From positions 1,922,001 through 1,986,000 of the forward strand of contig NC_135121.1 in the NCBI RefSeq assembly GCF_050908995.1: a stretch of 64,000 bases of DNA. The letters are read 5' to 3'. Position 1 is the first letter of the stretch; the number at the start of each line of letters is the position of its first letter. The notes under the pieces were generated by a model that worked only from the letters and a program-made list of their open reading frames with translations, did not search any database and was not told where the DNA came from. This document shows positions 21,921-31,809 of this stretch, in pieces. Source of the stretch: Andrena cerasifolii (Eukaryota > Arthropoda > Insecta > Hymenoptera > Andrenidae). The position numbers and the translations under genes were made by a program.

Positions 21921-23528
21921 TTATTGAATGTGTTGGCTATTTATTAGCATATTTGCTATGTGACTTATTTGTGCTCCCATTGTTTCTAGTTTTGTTGCCA
22001 GGGTTTCTATGGTTTTTTCTATTCTGTCTGTCCTTGTTTGTAGGTTGTGGATAAGTTTCTGTTCTTGTGAGGTGTAAATTATACTTGGTGATATTGCTGT
22101 ATTGTTTGGATCTATGCTGGAGCGTGTCTCTTGGTTTACTCCTCTAACCGAGTTTGCAAATGAGAAACCTGCTCTAACTAAGGCTGGATTCGATATTGCG
22201 AGTGGGGCCTTTATTTTGGTATGTTCATTATGTGTCCTAATATTTAATTTGTGTTCCTTAAATTTTGGGCAACCCTTGTACGAGGCCGGATGACCCTCTG
22301 TTTCACAGTTCACACAATATGGGCTTTTACCTGGATGGTCTGATTGTTGTGTTTTCACTTTGCATTCACCAGGGTTGTGTGGATCATTGCATTTTACACA
22401 CCTGTAGCTTAAATTGCAATTACTTGCTGCGTGGCCAAATCTCTGACACCTTCTACATTGGGTGTCACCTTTTTTAATTAGTTTCTCCCATCTTACAACA
22501 TGATGTTTTACATATCTTATTTCGCTAAGTTTTTTTAAATCGCTGCTTGGGCTTAATTGTACTAAATAGGTAGGTAACGCTCTATTTTCTCTTATTGATT
22601 TAGCTGTTTTAAATTGAATAACTTTGGTGAAGTATAGGCTCTCACCAGAAATTAATTGGAGTTCATTTGAGATTTCTTGTTCCGTAAAAGACTGTGGGAG
22701 ACCTTTGAGTAAGTAAGTATGATTTTTTTGTTCTTTTGGCGTAAATGAATAAAAACTAGTATTGGCACTAGAGAGAGCCTTCTTTACTTTATCAAAGTCT
22801 GTTACCGACTGTAATTGTATAATATGTTTGGCACTATTTATGCGTTTTATATGGAAGTCTATTGATTTAGATATATTTAAAATTAAGTCTACGGTATCTT
22901 TGGGATCTTGGTACAATACATTTATGGGAGGCGGCTTATTCTTGTCGCTTGTGTTATTGGACTTACCCTCCTGCGTATTTCTACTCCAAGGCTTGGGTTT
23001 TGTTGGTTGGGATTGGGATGTTTTTGGCTTTATTACTGGTGTGGTTTGGGATAATGCTGTTGGTGCCGATGGTGATATTGGTCTGGAAGACTGCTGTATG
23101 CGCTCTCTATCCTTTTTCCGACTTTCTTGGTTTTTCTTCCTCATAATTAGGGTGAATGGGTCGTCGTGTGCGTCGTGTGTCTCTTCTGATCCTTGACTGC
23201 TTTGTGGAGTGAGTGACACTTCCATCGATTCTTCATTCATTGGTTGAGGAGTTTTTGAAACCTTGAATTGGCGTACTATCTCCTTTAGTTTTTCTATTTC
23301 TTCTCTTAGAGATTTGTTTTCTTCTTTTAATTTGGTGTTCATGCCCGCTTCTTCAATTTCGGACTTCCGTCCTTCCGATTTTTTAGTTTTCGCCATTTGG
23401 ATGTTAGGTTTAATAATAATTTTCCTTTTTAAGCTTTTTTTATCATTCTGTATAAGCTCGCTGATTTTATGCTGGTACAGTGGTGATGTTCCATTGATAA
23501 ATTTCTCAAACTCTTTTAATTTTGCCAC
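21921..23528 (-). CDS. LINE 1 ORF1: gag-like RNA-binding protein
   Basis: A 535-residue frame without stops; the open frame continues upstream to about 23654 but shows no ATG there, so the start is uncertain. A probable coiled coil lies at residues 63-92 (KLKEENKSLREEIEKLKEIV). A Ser/Pro/Gln-rich region follows, then a PRE_C2HC-type domain around residues 268-335. Three zinc knuckles follow at C358-C371 (CRRCQRFGHAASNC), C377-C389 and C405-C420. This is the standard gag of Jockey-like LINEs, which packages the RNA and returns it to the nucleus or chromatin. It is intact, consistent with a young insertion. Confidence 0.9.
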   Translation of the reverse strand: MAKLKEFEKFINGTSPLYQHKISELIQNDKKSLKRKIIIKPNIQMAKTKKSEGRKSEIEEAGMNTKLKEENKSLREEIEKLKEIVRQFKVSKTPQPMNEESMEVSLTPQSSQGSEETHDAHDDPFTLIMRKKNQESRKKDRERIQQSSRPISPSAPTALSQTTPVIKPKTSQSQPTKPKPWSRNTQEGKSNNTSDKNKPPPINVLYQDPKDTVDLILNISKSIDFHIKRINSAKHIIQLQSVTDFDKVKKALSSANTSFYSFTPKEQKNHTYLLKGLPQSFTEQEISNELQLISGESLYFTKVIQFKTAKSIRENRALPTYLVQLSPSSDLKKLSEIRYVKHHVVRWEKLIKKGDTQCRRCQRFGHAASNCNLSYRCVKCNDPHNPGECKVKTQQSDHPGKSPYCVNCETEGHPASYKGCPKFKEHKLNIRTHNEHTKIKAPLAISNPALVRAGFSFANSVRGVNQETRSSIDPNNTAISPSIIYTSQEQKLIHNLQTRTDRIEKTIETLATKLETMGAQISHIANMLINSQHIQ

Positions 23529-23738
23529 TGGCCATGTGTTCGTGTTTGAGGTTATGTTTTCTTTTTCTTCATCTCTTCGATTTTCTAGGCTATTTTCGCC
23601 TGTACTTATAACTTCCTTTAACTCTGCCGTTTTGCTTACTTTAGATAATGACTAAAGTTACTTATGCACTTTCCAGAATACTTGAATACTTGATAAATCT
23701 TCTGTATAACACTAAGAGAGAAGACGATCCACACGCTA

Positions 23739-23755
23739 TGGTGTTTTACAGACAT
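23739..23755 (-). repeat. Target-site duplication of LINE 1 (right copy)
   Basis: Second copy of 5S nt 32-16, followed directly by nt 15-1 at 23756-23770. Confidence 0.9.
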
Positions 23756-23770
23756 AGAATGGTCGTTGGT
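23756..23770 (-). rRNA. 5S rRNA gene copy B, 5' end (nt 15-1)
   Basis: AGAATGGTCGTTGGT completes the gene split by LINE 1. Piece lengths 105 and 15 sum to 120. Confidence 0.85.
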
Positions 23771-23953
23771 AAAAATACACTTTTATTTATCGAAGAAATT
23801 GGTACTTACATTGACAATGAGTGAAGATGAATTTCTGACAGGTCCGCACTACAAAGAAACGGACAAAGAAGTGAATCTAAATAAAATCGTTTAGAATAAG
23901 TCACTTTCATAGCTATAAACAAAAAAAATGGAGCGGTATGAAAAAGAAATACT
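23771..23953 (-). repeat. 5S rDNA intergenic spacer (183 bp)
   Basis: Same length and almost the same sequence as 17567-17749; joins copy B to copy C. Confidence 0.85.
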
Positions 23954-24041
23954 ACCAACAACACGCGGTATTCCCAAGCGGTCACCCATCCAAGTACTAA
24001 CCGCGCCCAATGTCGCTTAACTTCAGTGATCAGACGAGAAC
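23954..24041 (-). rRNA. 5S rRNA gene copy C, 3' part (nt 120-33), split by two LINEs
   Basis: 88 bases equal nt 33-120, with one change inside the LINE 2 target (AGACGAGAAC instead of GGACGAGAAC). LINE 2 follows at 24042. The next 17 bases (nt 32-16) lie at 30315-30331 between LINE 2 and LINE 3, and nt 15-1 lie at 38005-38019 after LINE 3. The pieces 88+17+15 total exactly 120, so this was one gene, invaded at two separate sites. Confidence 0.9.
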
Positions 24042-24577
24042 TTTTTTCTTCGTAACAATTTATTAACAGTTTCTCTATATGGTACATGCATGGCTACATC
24101 ACAACGGTAGGATACACATTCCTACATGTCTGTTTGATATTGAAGGTCCCTGCCTCCTATGTGGCTCTACCCTTCATTTTCCCTTAACATAGATCACATT
24201 ATGTCCCTTTGTTATTATATTTATCACAGAGTGATGTCCAAGTTGTATAGCTTATAATCTATCATTATCTCTACAGGAAAACATAACATAAAAAACCTGT
24301 TTTTGGTAATTGGGGGGATGTCAATACACATTCTGTATTGCACTTTTACATTTTATATTATATTAGCTTACATTAACTTAATTATGACTTTGTACTAACA
24401 GTAGTAAATCACACACTTGTGTCCCCATCTACTCACACTCACACACAAACATTCATCCACACATTTTATCATATCACTCTCCTCATTCATACCCTCAGTC
24501 TTATATAATTCTTTTATCCTTATGCTTATTATCAGTTTTTTGTATACATATACTTTATTTGCTTATAAATATTTTTC
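24042..24577 (-). other. 3' UTR of LINE 2
   Basis: About 535 bp between the ORF2 stop and the poly(A) end. AT-rich with CA-rich patches near 24430-24450 and no gene. Confidence 0.6.
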
Positions 24578-26064
24578 TTATGTATTACTTTGGTAGAAAA
24601 TAGGCAGTCTTTGGTATGGTAACCTATATTTTATTCTAAATGGCTTATCATCATGCCTTATACTAACTACATTATCAAGTATTTTATTGTCATTTTTTAA
24701 TTTATTTGTATAGAACGCTTGTGATATTTCCCTAATGTACTCAGAAATTAGTGGCAACTGTGCGTCACTGTGGAGGTTACTTATTCTTTCATATCTGTCT
24801 CTGTTAAATGCTAATCTAAGGCACTTATTTTTAAATACCTGGAGAGGTTTTATATTTGTGGGTGCTGCTGCACACCACACTGGCGCTGCATACATTACTA
24901 CAGGTCTCAGTCTAGATGTGTATATTAATCTTTTATTTTTTGTTTGTACTGAGGAATTTTTTACCATTAGAGAGTATATTTTCTTTAATACTGAATACGC
25001 TTTCCTGAGTGCTTGTTTGATATGATGTCTATAAGTTAGCCTAGAATCTAAATGAACCCCAAGATATTTTACACTATTCATTGGCACTATTTTTTTATTG
25101 TATACTGTTACTGGTGTAAGTATTTTACTATCTTTTATCTTTTTACTGAATACTATAATTTCTGTTTTATCCGGATTAATATTTATTTTCCACTTATCAT
25201 AATATTTTTCTAAAATGTTTATGTGTATTTGAATTTGTTTTGCTGCTACTATTGCATTAAATGAATGAGTATATATGGCTGTGTCATCAGCAAAAAGTGC
25301 TAGTTTAGTTCTGTCAAATTCTGGAATATCGTTTAAGTATATTTTAAATAGTTGTGGTCCTAGTACCGATCCTTGAGGCACTCCTGCTTTAATCTGCTTT
25401 AAACCTGAGCTAGCACTGTTATACACTACTTTGAAGTTTCTTTCCACCATATATGAATATATTAGTGTTATTATATTCTTTGGGTATTCCTGCTTAATCA
25501 TTTTATATATAAGACTATCAATCCAGACTTTGTCGAAGGCTTTTTGTATGTCCAATAATGCTAGCACCGTTACTTTATCTTTATTAAAATGTATACTTAT
25601 GTCATTAACTATGCGTACTACTTGTTGTACTGTGTTATGTCGCTTCCGAAATCCAAATTGTATATCTATTGTTAAATTGTGCTTTTCTTCATATTCCTTG
25701 AGTTTTTTTAAGATTATTTTTTCTGTTATCTTGCTTAGCATTGGTAGTAGACTTATTGGCCTATAATTTACTGGATCTTTTTTGTCTTTACCTGGCTTGG
25801 GAATTGGGATTACATTTGCCCTTTTCCAGTATTTTGGGAAGTACTCGTGTTTAAATATGGCATGTACTATATATGTCAACTGTACTATTGACTTTTTAGA
25901 TAGGTTTTTTAATAAAATATTTTGTATCCCATCATATCCTGGAGCTTTGCGTGCACTTACTGTTTTAATTGTTTGTCTTATTTCCTGAGGTGAGGTATGC
26001 GTATTATTTATTTCATCTGTTTGATCTTCTGGCTGTTTTAAAAAATTCTCTACGAACTGGATCA

Positions 26065-27597
26065 ACAGACGCGGTCGCGTCTGGAAGCTAATTCCCCCTT
26101 CCCCTCTACCCATAGGCACACTGAGCGACCATGTCTCTATACACGAAAGATAGCGAAATTGATAGGTCGTCGGAGCTATTTTAGCCTTATTATCTTATTT
26201 TATGACATAGTCCCGGTGTTTTTACATGATTAAGCGAATCATTTTTTTTTCGAACCTATATGTCGGTTTACTTAATGTATCAAGCTATTTGTCTAAAAGA
26301 TATAAGATTTATTCTGAATTAATAGTTATAAAAATTATACTTTTAGGATTACGAGGTATGACGTCACGTTTTCCTTCTCCACTTGACGCCAGTAGGTGTC
26401 GCCTCGAAAGCATAATTTATAAATGTCACTTGGCTGTCATTCAATCATAATAACCTGCTAGTTGTTAACATTTTTGAAACGTCACGATGGTAAAGAAGAT
26501 TTCGCGCGATAGCGGCGGGACGTGATCGGTTTGTTTGGTACGTAGAGAGGGTTCGAAACACAAAACGAAGCGGGTGACTGGAGCTCTATTCTTTTTCGTA
26601 TCGACAGAGACACATGTCCTGGCATTCGAAAAATCTTCATTATTTTCTTACATGTAAGTGTGCTTCATTATTATTTTAATTAATATGAAAAAAGTGATGA
26701 AATCCCTCCCCCCCCATAAACATGATTCATGTATGAAAGAAGCTAATTCCCTTTAATTCACGAAAAGTTCTCACGCAAAGATTGTGAAATTATCTTTGCT
26801 AATTCCAATTGTACCTTTAACCCTTTAATTCACGAAAAAAGTTCTCACGCAAAGATTGTGAAATCATCTTTGCTAATTCCAATTGTACCTTTAATTCACG
26901 AAAACCATTAAAAACATTATCAGGCAAAGATTGTGAAATCTACTTTGCTAATTCCAATTGTATTCTCGTTCTCCGTTCGAACACTGATTCCTCTGTCACT
27001 TTTTATACTTCACATTCCTTTATTGGCCACAAATCAATTCAGTGCTCAGATTTTCAGCTTCGGTTTTAAGGAATTAGCAGGCGTTGTACAAGAAAAAACT
27101 ATGAAGTCGACTTAAAACAAAATGTTTCATATCACTAGTGCAGGCTGGCGAATGTGCTATTAATCTATTACCGACTTTGATTCGTTTAAATTAGTCTCTA
27201 CTAAGTTTTTATTATTTTCCATCGTAAAACGATTTTCATATGACATTTTTAACAGAAGATGTCGCTCTTATAAAAGTGTTTATGTCAACTACAGGCCTTG
27301 CCCGCTAATTCCTTAAAACCGAAGCTAAAAATCTGAGCACTGAATTGATTTGTGGCCAATAAAGGAATGTGAAGTATAAAAAGTGACAGAGGAATCAGTG
27401 TTCGAACGGAGAACGAGAATACAATTGGAATTAGCAAAGTTGATTTCACAATCTTTGCCTGAGAATGTTTTTAATGTTTTTCGTGAATTAAAGGTACAAT
27501 TGGAATTAGCAAAGATGATTTCACAATCTTTGCGTGAGAACTTTTCGTGAATTAAAGGGAATTAGCTTCTTTCATACATGAATCATGTTTATGGGGT
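26065..27597. mobile_element. Composite insertion into LINE 2 ORF2
   Basis: About 1.53 kb separates two adjacent codons of the LINE 2 protein. The right part (26712-27596) is a foldback element. The left part contains AGACGCG-GT-CGCGTCT near its edge, then unassigned sequence, then about 205 bp at 26484-26690 that match 655-960 of this window without the tandem repeats. No clean target duplication was found. Confidence 0.7.
26712..27596. mobile_element. Foldback element with variable tandem units in its arms
   Basis: Left arm 26712-27085 and right arm 27297-27596 are reverse complements, starting CCCATAAACATGATTCATG. The left arm has three units of about 70 bp (CTTTAATTCACGAAAA ... AATTCCAATTGTA), the right arm two, so the arms differ by one unit. 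The loop is about 210 bp. No transposase is present. Confidence 0.8.
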
Positions 27598-28802
27598 TAT
27601 GTTGTTCTGCTCAGCAGTATTATTAACTAAATCTATATTATGTATTTTTTCCAACTCTGTTGCTAACATATTTACTTTCTCGTCATCAGTCAGTGCAGTT
27701 TTATTGTCTTTTTTTTAGAGCAGGTATTGTCTCAAATTGAGTTTTCAAAACCTTAGTCATTTTCCATAAGCTACTATCTTGCACGTTAATCTTTTTTAAT
27801 TCTTCAGACCACTTTTCATTTCTATATATTCTAATTTCGTTCCTCACTTTTCTAATCATCTCTTTAAACATCTCTTTGTACACTGGTATGCCTGTCCTTT
27901 GCCACTGTTTTCTGATATAGTTTCTATTTTTGATTAAATTTATTATTGTGTCTGATAGTTGCGTACCCTGAGCTAATATCGTTTTAGTTTTAACTGTCTT
28001 GTCCCGTGCGTTTTGTATTGATTTTGTCAGTTTAATTGTCTCAGTTTCTATTGCCTCCTTATTATTTATTTTGTTATTTATGATAATATTTCTATCTAAA
28101 ATGTTCCGAAATTCCTTCCAATCTGTTGTTTCGTAATTAAAAATGCGTCTTTGTATTCTATCTCTGTATTCGTTCTGTAACTCAAAGTATATTGGAACAT
28201 GATCTGAATCTAAATCGCTTAGTGTATTTGAGTGTGTTCTATTTGTGACCTGTTTGTTTATTATTATGTCTAATGTTGTTGGTGTTCCACTATTAAATGG
28301 TATATGGGTAGGAGTGTCTGTGTATAATACTGCTATATTATTATTTTGTACATAATTATTGAGCGTTATACCATTAGTATTATTTCTATGACAGTTTTAG
28401 TTTGCATGTCTAGCATTCATGTCTCCTACGACTAATACTTTTTGTGAGACCTGTAGTAATGAATCCAAGTCACCATCAGTGAAGTGATTTAGTGGTCTGT
28501 TATAAACCCCCACAATATGCAAGTTACTCCTCAATCTAACACAAATATTTTCTAATGAGATCTGTCTTTTAATATCTATTCTTTCATATGAAATTCCTTC
28601 TTTTATTATTATGGCTACTCCCCCAGCTCCATTGTCTCTATTTTTAGTCATGATATTGTATCCCCTTATTTTAATTGTTTCTTCACCCTTTAGTTTGGTT
28701 TCGTTTACTAAAAATATATCTATTTTATTTCTAAATAGAAAATCTGTTACCTGTGTTATTTTACCTTTAACACTGTTTTCGTTCCAGCTACAAATTACTA
28801 AA

Positions 28803-30136
28803 TTATTCGCAACCATTGTTTAACATTGTACTGAAATCATAAAATACTTGAAATTTCTCCATAGGTGTCCTACATTCTACCATTTTTTTATTTAATTCGC
28901 TAATAAGTCTTATCATCTGTGGAACATTTACCAATTGGTTTAATGTTTTCATCTCGTTAAATAATGTATTTAAGTCTTGTACATCGTTTCCTATCTGATT
29001 TGTATCTTTTCTATTTATTAAAGTTTCTTTATAACTAATACTAGGACCTACTTCTCTTATTCCTGTTGCCGTTCCTTCTTTTGGGATTGTTGTTCTGTTC
29101 CCGCCTACCCTTATTTCAGGAAATTCTGTGATGCTGTGTATATTGACTCGTTGCTGTTGAAGTTGTGATTTCTTGCCAATGTCGATCGGTTTCCTGCTCT
29201 TGTTTGAGTTTATCCATTCCACTCTCCTTTGGTAGACTTCACATTTGATAGAATTCGCAGGATGATTTCCCTCGCAGTTTGCACATTTTGCAGGCTCTTC
29301 TCAGCTTTTCTTGCATTCATTTGTCAAATGGCTGCTTGCGCATTTAAGGCATTTTGGATTTGCATGGCAATTTGTCGTAGCATGCCCCCACTCCTGGCAT
29401 CTATGGCATTGTGTAATTTGTCTTCTATTATAATACTTTTCCCACCATATTTTGATGTATGCTAAGTATTTAACTTTTTGATTTAGCATATGTACATTTA
29501 CGTTTCCCTTTATTGTAATCATGTACAGTGGATTATTTGTACCATACATTATAGTACATTTTTCTGCTTTTACTCCCAGTTCTTGAAGCTCTGATTGTAA
29601 GTCTGTAGTATTTAAATTACTTATTAAGCCATGTATTACAAAGGCCTTTGTTTTGTCTTGATTCATTGTGTACGTATGAAATTCCGTACCTTCATCGATA
29701 TTATTTAAAAGTTCCTTGTAGTCTTCTACTGTCGTTGTGTGTATGTTAATTCTGTCCTTACTGTATTTTATATGAAATTTGCCTTTAACATGGCATTTGA
29801 TTTTGTTGATTAGTCCGTCATGCGATTTTATGCTTCCATGAACAACTATTGGAACTGGCTTTAGTATTTTCCCCTGGTCTGTGTATTCCCGTTGGTTATG
29901 TTATCTGTTTACATTAATCCTTCATCTTGTAGCAATTCAAACCTATTGCTTGTAGGTATTGATGAGGTATTATTTGTAATTTTCCTGGCTGCTTTCTTCA
30001 TTTTTATTTCGTGAGCCCTTAGCGGACTGCCTTTTCGTTTTTTATCTTTGTTTAATAGTTCGCTAAAGTTTACTTCGCCTACCGTTCCTTGCCCACGTGG
30101 TGGACATTTTTGGATTTCGTTATTTTCGTCGCCCAA
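28803..30136 (-). pseudogene. LINE 2 ORF1: gag-like protein, broken
   Basis: Three collinear frames (30136-29909, 29666-29301, 29222-28803) are separated by stops. The central frame has a PRE_C2HC-like region and knuckles CHRCQEWGHATTNC and CLKCASSHLTNEC; a third knuckle (CANCEGNHPANSIKC) follows after a stop. The gene order and sequence match LINE 4 ORF1. The end overlaps the start of ORF2 by a few bases, as in LINE 4. Confidence 0.85.
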
Positions 30137-30304
30137 CTTATGACTGCAAGCTTGCTTCTCTTTCTACTTTTAGTTCGTGTTTATTATACTTTTAGTTACT
30201 TGCTACTAAGCTAAACTAATTTATTTACGGAATAATTTCCACAATTATTTGTACACCCTTATTGGTTATGCGTCCGCGTCCGGCAAGTTCTCGGACGAGA
30301 CTGG

Positions 30305-30314
30305 GGACGAGAAC
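30305..30314 (-). repeat. Target-site duplication of LINE 2 (right copy)
   Basis: GGACGAGAAC, 5S nt 42-33; the left copy at 24032-24041 has one G-to-A change. Confidence 0.8.
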
Positions 30315-30331
30315 TGGTGTTTTACAGACAT
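30315..30331 (-). rRNA. 5S rRNA gene copy C, middle piece (nt 32-16)
   Basis: TGGTGTTTTACAGACAT, isolated between LINE 2 and LINE 3. It also serves as the left target duplication of LINE 3 (right copy 37988-38004). Confidence 0.9.
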
Positions 30332-30617
30332 TTTTTTTTCCAGAAATCATTTTATTTATGCCTACAATAGATTTTTACATGTTATAAAACGATAGCAAAA
30401 ACATACATTACAATTATTTTTGGGACTCTTATAGCCAGTTGGCTCTTACAGAGTGAGCCAATCTGCCCGCTTCTGGGCTTTGAGGTAATCATTGTGGTCG
30501 CTCTTTTTTTTTAATTGTAGTTTCCTACTTGGGTAATTAGTTTGGACATTTTGCACCCTGAGTGTTTATTTAGCGTGTGGTTCAAAGGGAAAAGGGCGCT
30601 TCGGTAATTTTTGCTTA

Positions 30618-31809
30618 TACAGGGTGTCCCACTAAGGAGTGGACAGCGCGATATCTCTTAAAGTATTGTCGATAAAAATATAAAAAAAATAGGGAATTGC
30701 ATGGTTCGAGGGGGCCCATTTATTAGCGCGAACGAATTTTGTTTTCGATTATTATTTTAAAAGATACGATGGTCAAGTTCGGTTTTTCAAATGGAACTAT
30801 TTTTTTTTGAAGACCTGAGTTGATAGTGCGTTCCAAGACAAATTCAATAAGCTTTAATGTATACACTTTATTTCCACTGGTTTTTAAGATATTGCGCTTG
30901 CAAAATTACTGATTTTCACTGCAAGAAAACCCTCTGGAATGGCAAAAACCGGGGGCGGTCTTACTGGCGCCACGGGTGGCACTGCCTGTTGAAATGGATA
31001 CTTACCTGCCATAGGTCTACGCCAGAAATGGCAGGCCCAAAGGCTGGACAATTCTTTTCCGTCAGAAATGCTACTTAGGTAGGTACATCTGCGGTGTCGA
31101 GAAGCGCATCGTTACTTTTATTTCGCACTTGCTTCTACGCTCGGATGGCCGATTCTTTTGGGAGGGATGCAAGTTGAATTGGTTCTGATACAATCTGCTC
31201 CCTATGGTTGAAATTTAGTCTAGCAACTTTCACTCCTCCTAACCTAACCAATCCAACTTGCATCCCTCCCAAAAGAACCGGCCATCCGAGCGTAGAAGCA
31301 AGTGCGAATAAAAGTAACGATGCGCTTCTCGATACCGCAGATGTACCTACCTAAGTAGCATTTCTGACGGAAAAGAATTGTCCAGATTTTGGGCCTGCGA
31401 ACCCTGTCGTAGACCTTTGGCAGGTAGGTATCAGTTTCAACAGGCAATGCCACCCGTAGCGCCAGTAAGACCGACCCCGGTCCTTCCTATTCCAGAGGGT
31501 TTTCTTCCAGTGAAAATCAGTAATTTAGCAAGCGCAATATCTTAAAAACCAGTGGAAATAAAGTGTATACATTAAAGTTTATTGAATTTGTCTTGGAACG
31601 CACTATCAACTCAGGTCTTCAAAAAAAATAGTTCCATTTGAAAAACCGAACTTGACCATCGTATCTTTTAAAATAATAATCGAAAACAAAATTCGTTCGC
31701 GCTAATAAATGGGCCCCCTCGAACCATGCAATTCCCTATTTTTTTATATTTTTATCGACAATACTTTAAGAGATATCGCGCTGTCCACTCCTTAGTGGGA
31801 CACCCTGTA
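30618..31809. mobile_element. Giant palindromic element (foldback, TA-flanked)
   Basis: Ends TACAGGGTGTCCCAC and GTGGGACACCCTGTA. The two halves, 30618-31182 and 31248-31809, are almost perfect reverse complements over about 560 bp, with only a 65-bp loop. TA at each end fits a Tc1/mariner-type target duplication. No protein is encoded. A transcript would fold into one very long hairpin. Confidence 0.85.

Larger units (their letters stand above)
17855..23738 (-). mobile_element. LINE 1: full-length 5S-site-A non-LTR retrotransposon
   Basis: A 5,884-bp element on the minus strand, ending in a poly(A) run (T-run from 17855) and flanked by a 17-bp duplication of 5S nt 16-32. It has a gag-like ORF1, an endonuclease/RT ORF2 and a 3' UTR of about 820 bp, which ends next to ORF2 with a second T-run (18659-18679). 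The 5' leader is short, under 100 bp. Damage seen is limited to one frameshift in ORF2, so the insertion looks young. The motif set (three zinc knuckles with PRE_C2HC, APE endonuclease, RT) is Jockey-like. Confidence 0.9.
24578..28816 (-). pseudogene. LINE 2 ORF2: endonuclease-RT, broken and split by insertion
   Basis: RT is nearly clean from about 26063 to 24578: KAPGYDGIQNILLKNL, NYRPISLLPMLSKITEKIIL, LLDIQKAFDKVWIDSLIYKM, AGVPQGSVLGPQLFKIYLND, and catalytic LFADDTAIY. The frame continues upstream at 27598. The upstream end (LVNNTAEQNNIT) and the downstream start (IQFVENFLKQ) match adjacent residues of LINE 4, so the insertion is exactly between them. The endonuclease (28816-28397) has NETKLKGEE, GAGGVAIIIKEG and VGDMNARHAN, then a nonsense TAA at 28397, with more lesions between 28396 and 27598. 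Inactive. Confidence 0.85.
24042..30304 (-). mobile_element. LINE 2: 5S-site-B non-LTR retrotransposon, interrupted
   Basis: Minus-strand element with its poly(A) end joined to 5S nt 33. It is flanked by a 10-bp duplication of nt 33-42 (24032-24041 and 30305-30314, one mismatch). It encodes a gag ORF and an ORF2 of the same lineage as LINE 4 (shared LLDIQKAFDKVWID, GVP.GSVLGPQLF and a LINE-2/4-type gag). A composite insertion at about 26065-27597 splits ORF2. Stops and frame changes in both ORFs show that it is older than LINE 1. Confidence 0.9.

Noticed and set aside
22762..23196. Hydrophobic plus-strand frames opposite LINE gag and RT genes
   Set aside because: They are antisense shadows of the LINE ORFs, rich in Phe/Leu/Ser because of the A-rich sense strand.
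27297..27596. Second LINE target site at the foldback
   Set aside because: The flanks are interior LINE 2 codons; no 5S sequence is there.
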